From: Boswellia sacra
Lineage: Eukaryota > Streptophyta > Magnoliopsida > Sapindales > Burseraceae
Assembly (NCBI GenBank): GCA_013180625.2
Contig: SNVD02009802.1
Location: forward strand, 248,001 to 312,000
Direction: 5' to 3'
DNA length: 64,000 bases
Shown here: positions 51,540 through 62,564 of the stretch, one piece after another
How positions within the stretch are numbered: position 1 is the first letter of the stretch
How the letters are laid out: each line of letters begins with the position of its first letter
Position numbers and translations under genes: made by a program
Notes under the pieces: model-generated
What the model was told of the DNA's origin: nothing
The model's database searches: none
What the model saw: only the letters and a program-made list of their open reading frames with translations

Positions 51540-52132
51540 TGTAAGTTGTGAAGCCTACTCAATGCCTTACGTCCAATGCCCTACGCTATGCATACAAGGA
51601 TCGATTTGAAGCTTCATGGATCTCTAAAGATAGAATGTCAAATGCCCCAACCCCTGTCTTGATTGTCTTCAAGCGCGTAACGCTAGGAAAACTCAATGTC
51701 AAACAGATTGCATAGGGAAGAAATGCTATTCGGTTTGAGCCATGGCACTACGTTGGTGAAATTGCAAAAAGGTGGACTTGCAAACGATGTAAAGTCGCGG
51801 CTTTGCACAAGTTGAGCTGCGGCGCTTGTGTGTAACTGGTGCGAATGGCTTATTTATAACTTTGTTTACCCTAGTTATAATTATGTTTTAGGCTAACTGT
51901 CAAGAGTCTTGTGTTTAAAGAAATTTTGTAAACATAGAAAGAGATCGTAAGTATGATTAATGATCTTATTAAAAACCTCTTCACAATCACAGTGAATTTC
52001 TGCAACAACTGAAAAACATGACGTAATCTCAAATTGAGGTGAAGCTGTAAAAATCTTGTGTGTTCTATGTTTTATCTGAGTCTTTAATATTGCTCTCGGA
52101 TTAAAACGAATTAGGGTGTTTAATTCGCAACA
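51540..52132 (+). repeat. Probable 3' LTR of Copia element B
   Basis: Starts TGTAAGTTGTG right after the purine motif and ends TTCGCAACA. It contains a TATA-like TTATTTATAA near 51850. The boundaries are inferred from TG...CA and position, because no intact partner LTR is present for comparison. Confidence 0.55.
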
Positions 52133-53838
52133 TCAACATGTACAACAATGACAAATCACCATCTGGGACGGTGTTACATTTAGTTGATTTTGTACTTTTT
52201 TTTTTAAAGTCAATACTTTATATCGTGCCATGATAAGGACCACTTGTGTCGCCATTAGCTCTTCCAGGACAACTGAACCATTCACATGACAAGCCATAGA
52301 ACATGCAAGCTGAAACGATAAAAAATTTGCTAGTCGTGCACCTGAATATGGCCAGCGTGTTGTATTTCCACATCAAAAGAGAGGCAGAGAGCTTATGGTT
52401 GGCATCATAGTCTCTCATAGTTTGGCGTTATTTGAGATGATGGAATGATGAAAAAGGTACTTAAAAAAAGCAATTGAAAATATACGATTGAAAGGTGGAA
52501 TTTTGCTTTCATTGGCCATGTCAGAAGGTAAAAAGACATGGAGAGTTTCAATGAGAAAAGTAGAAGGGACTTGAAAATAATGAGAATCAGTACCAAAGCA
52601 AAAAATAGATGACTCATTTGGACAGAAGCCCATTTTAGTAATGCACCACCAATCTCCACCACTGCTTTGTTGCTTTGGAGTTCGGCTAATTTCTGTATAG
52701 GACGAAGCACGTGAGCCCCCCTGGTTCTACCTTGCTCCTTTGCTCTGCAAGCGGCAAACATGCAAATGCCCTGGGGACCATTCCACTATATGCTATGCAA
52801 TTATCATCAGAGTTTATTTTGTGGTTTTGGTTTCTATACTTTCGTGGTCACGAGCCGCTCAAGACCAGCGGCCAAAGATCTCCATGTTTCCATGTATTGC
52901 TTTTAAAAATGAGCCTAATTTCTTGTTTCTTCAAGCCACGCTTTTGGTGATGAGATAGGCATTCCCTCCAACTTCTGTTTTAACATAAATCAAACAGAAA
53001 AATATATGTACAGCGAAGTTGATAAGCGCTTTCGAACTCCAAATTTAAAAAGGTTGTCCCACCCGGTATCACACGAGATACACCTGGTCGGTTAAGCCAT
53101 ACTTGTTGCCTATATGTTTTGATGCTTGGCATGATTTCAACAGGGAAAAGTAGTGCATCGCTGGCACGCTTTAATGAAAGAGTTCAATATTACTTGAGCC
53201 CACTTCAAACCCTGGCATTCACATCTCCTGTTCAGCAACTACCATTTGGAGGACTCGGTCCAATTAATAATTACTGCATGATCAACTAAACGCAAGAACA
53301 AAGTCGCACGCAGGCAGGTTTTTTAACATGTGCTCCAGCAAACAAATGGTAAGTACAGGTGTTGGGTATTTACGTGAAATAAACACACCCGGAGAAAAAG
53401 CAGCAGCTATGATCAGCTTCTATTCCTTTCAATTCACAGCTTAACCACTTTTTTTAAAAAAGAAAAGTTAATATCCAAAAGTATGCATGAAAAAAAAAAA
53501 AAAACCATAAGATGCTGCACCAGATATTTAACACTACGAGAATGAAACATTGAGGAGCCTGAAGAAACTTCCACATAGCTTAGCCAAAAAAGAAGCAAAA
53601 ATTCACCCATGAGTTCTACCAAGTCAGAGGTTATAACAAAGGCGGATAAACTTTAAAACCAATAGAAACACACCTCACTTCGTCTTGTAAGCCAATGTGA
53701 AAAATTACGACCTCAAGTCTCACATTTGACATACATAAACTATAGAAAAATATACCTAACCTCCGCATCTCCAGCTGTCAGAATCATGTATCAATACATC
53801 ATCAAGTTCAGTGGGCAGGAAAACCATGGAGAAAATAG
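52133..53838. other. Intergenic spacer and NAA20 3' UTR
   Basis: No supportable gene. The last few hundred bases before 53838 should hold the 3' UTR of NAA20, which is transcribed leftward. Open frames at 52405-52761 (-) and 52711-52950 (+) overlap each other and show no domain. Confidence 0.45.
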
Positions 53839-56800
53839 CTAATCATACTCCAATTCATCAGGTGTAACTGGCCGTTTGAGGGGGATGATGGACTTCTTTT
53901 CAGTGTCTCGTGATAATGCTTTCCTCATATCTGAAAACAGACCATATAATTATAAAAGCCAAGAGGCAATGAAAGTTAAATAACACAAAATCATAATGCC
54001 ACCATTTTACATGATAACTCACCTAACCCATCTTCCTCCCCTGAATAATAGCGTAGTACCCGTCTATAGATTACGTAACCAAGCTGATTAAAAAATAAAA
54101 AATAAAAAGATAAGATAAGCATCATCATGTAGTCATGCAAAAGGGGGAGGGGGATAGTCTATGAGCACATTGGCACAAAAGAAAAGATCAGTTCATGTTA
54201 AACCAGTTGGTCTTGCAGAACCAACTCTTATTTAACTCGAGTATAATATGACTGTTGTTCTTCAGAAACTCCTCCATGTCAACTAATAAAACTGAATAAG
54301 ACAGTGGGGAGCGGGAATTATTTGCCAAGCATAATTGGCAGAATAAGAGTGTGCCATAACTGCACCCTTGACTGGCACCAATACTCAATTTAGCAGCACA
54401 ATCTTAAAAATTGATTAAAAATAAATAACTATTCTGACTGCACTTGGTGAGTCATGCCATGTCAGAGAAGCAAAATTTCTGGAAGATGGAAGGGCTGCCT
54501 CCACAGCTCCTCTTTCCCATTAAACTATTCTGTGATGCTTATGGGTGGTGTGTGTCCCATTGGATTCACTTTCATATGTTATAATATCTGTATTTGTTTT
54601 CCACAGCTACTGCCCTTTTTCAAGATTGTCTTAAGTAGCAAGAAAAGTGATGAATTGGCCATTATTTACGAGTTGGCAACATTGTCTGCCATACCTCAAA
54701 CCAACCATATCCCAACAACTATCATTTCTTTCACAAGCCATGTCAATTTGCCTTGACCTGCCCGAGGTGAAACCAATTAAATTGAGTGTTCCCTACCACC
54801 TCATTTTCAAGAATGCTCTCATTGCTCAAATGAAACTTCCTTGATTATCAGAAAGAATAGCAGAAATTCATTTATAAGGATCCGAAGGCGTTATGTTCTT
54901 CCATGATAGGGAGCCTAAATTACCATTAAATTTAAGGGAGAAGAAAAATGATGAAGGAACGAAGAGTCCTTATAAAACATCCTGCAAGGGAGTCTTTATG
55001 GGGGGCTTGGCAATTACACATCAATATGCTGCTGAGTACTGAAACAGGATACTTCAGTACTAATAAGATTTCAGGCTGTTCATTATAAGGGACAATGTGG
55101 CATGGTAGAAGCCATTGCCACAGCCTAGAATCTTATTCATCAATTGATAGGCCTCCCATTAGATTCACATATACTAGGCGTAATAAGAAGTAAGGGGTAG
55201 GGTTGTTATTAGAGGCAGTAGTAAGGGTAGTAGTCTTATTTACTTTATATTTGCTTTTTATTCGGGTGTGTGTGTTGAGCAGCAGGCTGGGGAAGTTAGT
55301 TACCATATTTTTAGGAAAAAAGTAGATGACAGGCTGGTATAAAAGGTGAGAGAAGAGAAGAGAAGAGTAAGGAGTGAAGAATTTCTGTTATTTTTGGTGA
55401 GACTGTTGAGTCTTTGGGAGAGCTTGCAGGCCTCCTGAACTGTCTGCTACATACTTAATTCAATACAGAAACTTATACAGAAAATCCTTTTCCTGCTCTA
55501 ATTTCCATTGCTTGTTCTTTAATTCAATTACTAGTGTGTTAGTGTGTTGATCCATTCTGTGTAAAAGGGAGAGTCCTATCAAATTGCTATCAGAGCTGTT
55601 TGTTTCTGGGATGGCTGGGAAGAAATCAGAGGGAAGAGTTGAGATGTTGGAAGCAAAGGTTCAGATGATTCAAGAAGATATCGCTGCTGTCAAGGAAGGG
55701 ATGGCCAAGGTGTAGTTCCTGGAGCAAGGCATGGCGGCAATTTTGGAAAAACTAAAGGCCATAACGATGGAGAGCAAGGTAGAACAAGCACCTGGAATGG
55801 CCGGACAAAGCACTGCCACGTCTAGGCCGGATTCAGTAGAGGAAAAAATGGAGTCGGTGCAGGAGAAGCTTAAGAGGGAGATGGTTTCAATCAAATCGGA
55901 CCTTCAAAGGCTTCCGACTTTGGAGAAGAATCTCACTATGATCTTGGAAAAGTTGGATCGTGGCGCGCCAAAACTAGGGGAGTCGTCAAATACCGCCACC
56001 CATATTCACGACAACTCGAACAGATACACCCGCGGTGCGCACGAGGGAGGCGAAGGCCATCGGAACCTTGATCGACAAAGTGAGGTATGGCCTCGCCGGC
56101 TAGAGATGCCGGTGTTCTATGACCGCGACCCGGACGGATGGACCTTCAGATTTGAACGATACTTCTCTCTGAACCGACTGTCGGAGGCGGAAAGGATCGA
56201 AGCCGCCGCGGTGTGCTTCGACGGGGAGGCGCTAACTTGGTTCCAGTGGGAAGATCGCTGGCGACCATTTCGCAGCTGGGAGGGGCTGAAGACGCTCCTG
56301 TTTGAGCGATTTAGGGTTTCGCAAGAACGAGTTCCGGAGCAGTTCTTGGCTCTCCAGCAAGAGAGCACCGTGAGGGAGTATCGCTGCCAGTTCGAGCGGC
56401 TAGCTTCGTCGATGGCGGCATCGCTCCAGGACACACCGGAGGAGATCCTGGAAGGCATCTTCATTAACGAGCTGAAACCAAAGGTGAAGGCTGAGTTCAG
56501 ACTGCTGCAACCTGATGGGCTGGGCCGGATAATGCAGCTGGCCCAACGAATTGAACACCAGAACTAGGCCTTTAGAAATTACAGGCCTGTAACGTCTTTA
56601 GGTGATAAAAAAATAACAGCCAACACATTTACATCTCCACCAAGAATTCCTGGAAGCTCCAATTACCGATCCACAACAGTACTAGAGAAAAACCACGCAA
56701 TTAAAAATGAAACTCAGTTTCGAAAGCTGACAGATGCTAAGCTACAGGCAACAAGAGCTAAGGGGCTTTGCTACCACTGTGATAAAAAATTTCCCCTGGT

Positions 56801-59800
56801 CATCAATGCAAATTCAGACAGATCAATGTCATGGTTGTCCAAGATAAGAATGACTGCCAATTGGTAGAAGGCGATGATACGGCAGAAGTGATTAGAGGTA
56901 ATAATACAAATTCAGAAGTTGTAGAACTTTCTATGAATTCTGTATTGGGTCTCTCCTCACCTAAAACAATTAAGTTGAAGGGGATGATTGGAAAAGAAGA
57001 AGTGGTGGTTCTGATTGATCCTGGAGCCACCCACAATTTTGTCTCAAAGAAGTTGGTGCAGAAAATGGGGCTGCCTGTGGATAACACTGAGGGGTATGGG
57101 GTGTTATTAGGGACTGGAAACCCCATTAAGGGTGAAGGCATTTGGAGAGGGATAGTTTTGAATTGACAGGGGATTAAGGTGCTAGGACACTATACCGAGG
57201 AGTTAATGGTTGATCTTGCACTGTCCAAGGCGGTTGCTAATAAAGTCCCTACACCACCACCACTGGTCCATTATGGAAATAACTCTACAACTGTTCCCAT
57301 GATGGCGAAGTTGTTAAAGGAACAGGAGGCTATACTGGATGAATTAAAAGAAAGTTATAAGTTTATGATGAAGGCTTTGAGTGAAGTTGGGAGATTGGAT
57401 GAGATGCTTAAGATTGTAGATATCATTTTGGATGATGATGGGACTGAAATTGATGAGGAGTTACAAGAATTTGTGAAAGGAGAATTGGGGAAGGAAGGGC
57501 AGAAAACTGAACTTAAGGCTAAAAAGGTAGAGGCTGCTGAAGCAGTGAAGAAGAGTGCAAACTGATCCTATCAATTTCCTACTCTTCACCTTGAGGAAAA
57601 GGTGAAAGTTGGGCGGGGGGTAATGATAGGCCTCCCATTAGATTCACATATACTAGGCGTAATAAGAAGTAAGGGGTAGGGTTGTTATTTGAGGCAGTAG
57701 TAAGGGTAGTAGTCTTATTTACTTTATATTTGCTTTTTATTCGGGTGTGTGTGTTGAGCAGCAGGCTGGGGAAGTTTTTGTATTGAATTAAGTATGTAGC
57801 AGGCAGTTCAAGAGGCCTGCAAGCTCTCCCAAACACTCAACAGTCTCACCAAAAATAACAGAAATTCTTCACTCCCTACTCTTCTCTTCTCTCACCTTTT
57901 ATACCAGCCTGTCATCTACTTTTTTCCTAAAAATATGACTGTTGAGTGTTTGGGAGAGCTTGCAGGCCTCTCGAACTGCCTGCTACATACTTAATTCAAT
58001 ACAAAAACTTATACAGAAAATCCTTTTCCTACTCTAATTTCCATTGCTTGTTCTTTTAATTCAATTACTAGTGTGTTAGTGTGTTGATCCATTCTGTGTA
58101 AAAGGGAGAGTCCTATCATCAATATAGATGATATAAGGTTCCTGTGTCTACTTCAATTCCAATCTCATATGAAACATTTTTAACTAAATTAAAGTTATTG
58201 GTACTCTTATGAAATTAGAATGACAATGACATACAACTCTTATTATTATTATTATTAAATAAAATAAATTTAAAAAAAATCAAAGATTTAAACAAGTTTA
58301 AAGACTAGAATTCAATATGCAGTTACACAGAACGTTGATGATAGAAAAAAAAATAATAAAGTAAATCATTCTATTAAGAAAACTTTAGACTCTGTTCGGA
58401 TAGCCATTCTTTCTATTTTTTTTTTTTTTTTGTTTTTCTTTTGGTGTCCAGGAAAATGTGAAAATCTTGTTTGGCACGTTATTTTGCATCTAAAACATGC
58501 AAAACAGTAGATAAGCATACAACCACCCACTGTACACAAATAAGAAAAGAGGAAACAAATTTCAGGCCTCTCTTCATTCTCTTATTTCAATGCCATCGGA
58601 CTTTCTCTCACCAGTTATCTTTTCTCCTTTGATTTTGTCATTCTTTCATGGCTTTGCTTATGAGGCACCACTGCCAAGGCAACATCACCAACCACTCAAG
58701 TGACTGCCACCAACAATAGTCCCACCTTCGCACTGCCAAAAAGACCCCACCAGAAACACAAACAAAGCAAAAGCACAAACATTGAAAACAAACTGCCACA
58801 AATTCAACCACTGCCGCCAATTGTCCATTTCATTTGTATTGTTAAGGGTCATTTTTATGGGTTTGTTATTGTGATTTTTATTTCAAGTTTTGTGAAATTT
58901 GTTGGTGGGATTGGGACTTGATGGGCATATTTTTATGGTGAAAAGACCAATGAAACGTTTTCAAGCTTGTGGAAATTGGCTTGAGGAGTTCATGTATTGG
59001 AGAAGGCAAGCAGAGAGAGTATAAGGAGACAAGAGAATGAGAGAGAGATTTGATAATTTCATGAAATAAAAGATAAAAATAATAGAGAGATTTTGCCTCT
59101 TTTAAAAAGTTTATAAATAAGAAATATTTTTATTATTTTTAAAAGATTAAAAATTTCACAAATTAAATTTATTCTTTTTTTATCATACTAAATTAAATAT
59201 ATTACCGTCTTTAGTGTTTTGAACTATCATAATCAAATATGTTTTATTTGTTATCATTTAGAAACAAAAACACAAAATTTAAGATCAAATAGGTTTCTAT
59301 ATCTTCTATTTTCTCATATTACATGTAGACATATCTTCTATTTTCATTTCAAAACAAAAATACAACATTCATAACCAAATGCAACCTTAGTGTCTACAAA
59401 AAAGAGAAAATATTAAATCACATGCCTTTATCTTACAACTAGTGGAACAAGATCGCAATAAATTTGCAAACTTAAGAGAAATTAGAACAGTTTTACCTTT
59501 TCATACATCTTTATGGCCGGTGTGTTTGAAGCTCTCACAAAAAGATCGACAAAGTAAGCCTTATCACTGCCAAGATAAAGTTCTTAACAATAAGAAAGCT
59601 GGCACTGAGCGCAGAAGCACTTATAACAACAATAAAAACTATACCTAAAATTGCCTCACTAATTAGTAACTTGAAGAAAAGAAGATGTTATCTGAAAAGG
59701 CTTGTTGATATAGTCGAGGTATCAATCAAATGAAGTGAACAAAACATAGTTTTACAAGAAAGAAAATACAATCCAGTAAACCTTGCAGCATAAGTAGGAC

Positions 59801-62564
59801 AACAAAAATCTAACAAGCACTGTATCACCGAACATTTTGTCAAAGAAAAGGCAGAAAATAACAATATTTTTTTCTCGAAAATCGCTATTTCAACATAAGA
59901 GTCTAGTTGTGAAATGAAAAATGTTCCATGTAAGGATCAGAAATGCACATATAGCCAATTTGCTCTGTGCACTCACCCATGCAACAATTCAACCTAAATT
60001 CACAACTTGCACTGAAAAAAATTAATGACTTCTCATTCAATAAATAACCAATATAATAAACATTTGCCATGCAAGCAGCTTCGTACCAGCCTAAGAGTGC
60101 ATCAAGATCAGCATGTCATGAAAACTCAAATCCCAAAGTATGAAGACACGCTAAAAAATGATTAAGATTAGTAATATTACAAAGTGAGACAGGGCAAACA
60201 AAGAAAAGCTTCAAGATTAACACGTAGTCCTTCCCTATACCCAAAAACAATTAAAATAAAACCAACCTCTCATCACATCTGATTTTTTTTTTCTTTTTCT
60301 TTTTTTTCCCCCAAAAACCTAGAAGTATAATATTGTTCCAGGCCTAAGCATTGCTAGGATCAAGTGCTTACAACTAAGTCAAAAGCTTAAGCTATCAGCA
60401 ATGGTATACGTTTTGAAAACTCGAACCCATGACCTCCTCTGAAATAATTTGCTAGGATCAAGCAATTACCTCTAGGTCAAAAGCTTAAGCTATCAGCCAT
60501 GACGCAACTTTATATCCCATACATTTTGGAAGCGTAGACCTCGCTTCTATATGTGTTGCAGATGGCTCTTAAGTAGCTGTACCATTATAACACCAAAAGT
60601 CCCCCAATCACATACTCTATGTCAGTCCCTCAAAAGATGTACCCAAGTTAAAAATTGATTGCTAGTCCTCAAAAGCATTTATGATTTTTTTACACATTGA
60701 ATTTAGTTGTATAATAGGTTGGATTTAGTAGGGGGACTGTTAAAAGCACTACTCAAGGACTCCATATTATTGCTTGTAGACAAATAATAAACATTTGCAA
60801 AGACATTAAAAGGGATCACTCAAACCATGTGATTCATGATAACATGGTAGCAAATGCTGATTCATTCTCAGTTTTATGGGACATCCTCAAAAGATAACAA
60901 AAAAGCACTATGATGTAATACTCAACGGATTAAGACATATCCTAAACCTAAATGGTATAAAATACAACATAAAACATATGTGAGCAGGTCAACAATGATT
61001 TATCGATAGAAATTTGCTCATCATTGCACCAAGGTACTGTTACAAAACCATGGGTAAAACTCATCCTTAAAAATCGGCCTGTAAGGGGAGGGTGCCTATA
61101 GGCTTATAAACCACCAACTAGTTCCATACTTAGTTAATGTGGGATCATAAAAAACCACCATGCTTCTACACCGATGCCCACGCCGGCACACTTGGGTGGT
61201 CCATTTTGGCCTTTTTAGGTCGTCCCCTCCACAACGTGGGCCTCGCGTAGGCTAGCTTTATACCAATTGTTACAAAGCCACTGGTAGAACTCACCCTTAA
61301 AAAATAGCTTGTAAGGGAAGGATGCCCATACACTTATAAGTCACCAACCAATCTCATACTTATATGACGTGAGATCTTTGCAACACCACCAACTAATCCC
61401 ATACTTAGTTGATGTGGGATCATAACAGGTGATGCAATGCCACAAATATATTGAATAGATTTTCCATACTCATCAGAAATAGCGCAAGCAATAAAAGATT
61501 GAAAGATAGCTAACAAACAAATGCATGTATAAAAACAGGTTTGATTTTGTCTAATGTTAGCTCCCCTTACATCTTATCACTTATGTCTTCCAGCAAATTC
61601 ATCAGTTTCTTGGCCAGTTGCTGCCTGCGGTATTCTGGAGCAACAGTTACTGCAGTAACATGACCATGCCAAGACTCACCTTGTCCTTCGACTTTTCCCA
61701 TAACTACAGACATGTAAATGTGTTAGTTTTTGGACAGCCTTAATCCATCTGTAAGTACACACCAAAAGCGAATATACAAAGCAAAGAAATGTGAACGAAA
61801 ATAACAAGAAAATTTGAACACCAGAAAACCCATCAAACATTCTTATATAACCTAAAGAGTTGTACTGTTGGCAAAATCTACGAGAAGAGTCATAATGTTG
61901 CAGTTAAACAAAATAAACTTGACGCCTCCAACAGATACCAAAATATGTACGAATTCCCACAAAAATCTAGTCCATATTGCATAACAGAGAATTCAAAATT
62001 GAACAGATAAACAACTCCAAATCTCAAGCTTCAACTAAAAAAATAAAAAATTCTAATCCTTCAAATGAATGATTGACCACAGCCCTAGAAAAAAGGGTTG
62101 CATGAGGCTGACCGTTGGCAGAACTACAAAAGCACCCAGACCAAATACAATTTATCTCTCAATCCTGGCCTATAATCTCCACCTGAACTTAAAAGTGAAT
62201 GTTGATACTCGAGAATTGCTAATGTGCAGGTGAAAATTACATATGAACAACCCTAAAAATATCACAAATAGCTAAAACAATAAATAGAAGGATTGAGGGG
62301 AGAACTGCTTACTGTAACCCATGATTCGGTTACCGGGGCCTTCAGCCACGTGGAAATAGTCGGGCCATCTTGCCAAGTAGGTCATGTAGAATGACATATT
62401 GAACTAACCGTAATTCGAGAAGAAGCAACATTTAGTGTCACCGTTAAGACAATAACTAAAAGATTCGTAAGCAAGTTATAACTTACTGTTTCAGTAAGAT
62501 GGTCGAGATTAACACAAGTGAACCGGAGAAGGTCGTTGCAGCAAAACCTGCGAATAGTCGTCAT
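53839..62564 (-). CDS. NAA20: N-alpha-acetyltransferase 20, NatB catalytic subunit, 6 exons, 174 aa
   Basis: NAA20 with NAA25 forms NatB, which acetylates the N-terminal Met of proteins starting Met-Asp, -Glu, -Asn or -Gln at the ribosome. Exons in transcript order: 62564-62487, 62403-62313, 61703-61571, 59566-59497, 54083-54023 and 53930-53839 (TAG). All are GT-AG, and phases close at 525 bases, the length I recall for the Arabidopsis protein. Key segments are MTTIRRFCC at the N-terminus, [14 protein letters not shown], and [20 protein letters not shown], whose RRQQLA (82-87) is the acetyl-CoA loop with Gln where animal enzymes have Gly. [17 protein letters not shown] and the C-terminal [13 protein letters not shown] follow. 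Intron 4 (54084-59496) is 5.4 kb and holds an antisense LTR element. Intron 3 (59567-61570) holds a TRIM. Splice sites and coding exons are intact, so the gene is probably functional. Confidence 0.93.
55145..55581 (+). repeat. 5' LTR of the intronic element
   Basis: 437 bp. Carries GGTATAAAAGG (about 55337-55347), a good TATA box, followed by a GA-rich stretch, so it could have driven transcription antisense to NAA20. Confidence 0.88.
55611..57565 (+). pseudogene. gag-protease remnant plus unassigned C-terminal frame of the intronic element
   Basis: From ATG 55611 a gag frame runs through an N-terminal coiled-coil-like region and the gag core ([18 protein letters not shown]...[10 protein letters not shown]) to TAG at 56565. 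It is broken by an earlier TAG at 55713-55715. A knuckle start CYHCDKKF (about 56770) is frameshifted. A protease frame at 56831-57166 has [14 protein letters not shown] (DPG where DTG/DSG is usual). After GIKVL (57170-57185), where a normal Gypsy would continue into RT, the frame changes to an unrelated Lys/Glu-rich, probably helical 128-codon stretch ending at 57565. I do not recognise that stretch. The gag core is clearly more GC-rich than the surrounding intron. Confidence 0.75.
57624..58118 (+). repeat. 3' LTR of the intronic element with internal inverted duplication
   Basis: 495 bp against 437 bp for the 5' LTR. Its first ~150 bp and last ~170 bp match the 5' LTR in direct orientation. 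The middle (about 57775-57936) matches it in reverse, and about 70 bp are present in both orientations. The result is inverted arms at about 57775-57845 and 57938-58009. Confidence 0.85.
58385..59391. repeat. Possible hAT-type MITE in NAA20 intron 4
   Basis: The left edge TAGACTCTGTTCGGATAGCC and the reverse complement of the right edge (TAAGGTTGCATTTGGTTATG) resemble each other and the common TAG(G)NTGCGTTTGG edge of plant hAT MITEs. The interior is AT-rich and non-coding. No clean 8-bp target duplication was found, so the call is tentative. Confidence 0.3.
60351..60501. repeat. Short direct repeat pair in NAA20 intron 3
   Basis: A 53-bp unit beginning TTGCTAGGATCAAG and ending AAGCTTAAGCTATCAGC(A/C)ATG occurs at 60351-60403 and 60449-60501. 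The copies are about 85-90% identical and spaced 98 bp. The unit contains an internal AAGCTTAAGCT motif. Probably part of a dispersed plant repeat, but I cannot name the family. Confidence 0.6.
61038..61427 (-). mobile_element. TRIM-like mini LTR retrotransposon in NAA20 intron 3
   Basis: 390 bp. On the minus strand the 5' LTR (61427-61268) starts TGTTATGATCCCACAT and ends GGCTTTGTAACA. A diverged primer-binding site ATTGGTATAAAGCT follows at once (plus 61254-61267). After a ~100-bp non-coding interior comes a shorter 3' LTR (about 61150-61038) ending GGTTTTGTAACA. The 5' LTR carries an internal ~40-bp duplication of its CACCAAC...CATACTTA segment. There is no coding capacity, as expected for TRIMs. 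The flanks GGTAC and GGTGA match only partly. It lies in the same orientation as NAA20. Confidence 0.68.

Larger units (their letters stand above)
41600..52132 (+). mobile_element. Copia element B, 5'-truncated and split by two later insertions
   Basis: Recognisable Copia pol runs in three pieces on the same strand and in the expected order: integrase end/linker (41600-41960), RT (44190-45089) and RNase H (50809-51500). A probable 3' LTR follows (51540-52132). The pieces rejoin when two insertions are removed: a pogo-type element with TA duplication at 41961-44187, and a Gypsy element with TTAT duplication at 45090-50808. I found no convincing 5' LTR or gag, so the left end is lost or too decayed. 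Confidence 0.82.
55145..58118 (+). mobile_element. Non-autonomous gag-protease LTR element in NAA20 intron 4 (antisense)
   Basis: 2,974 bp, flanked by an exact TCAAT duplication (55140-55144 and 58119-58123). LTRs lie at 55145-55581 and 57624-58118, beginning TGATAGGCCT and ending AGTCCTATCA. A tRNA-Met-like primer site (GCTATCAGAGCTG) begins three bases after the left LTR, and a purine tract with GGGCGGGGGG precedes the right LTR. Inside are a Gypsy-type gag, a knuckle remnant, a protease segment and a further reading frame. RT, RNase H and integrase are absent, so it must have moved with help from another element. It lies opposite to NAA20. The 3' LTR is rearranged (see 57775-58010). Confidence 0.9.

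Noticed and set aside
54454..54756. Plus-strand open frame of 100 codons in NAA20 intron 4
   Set aside because: No recognisable domain or start context. It lies in ordinary intron sequence between exon 5 and the LTR element.
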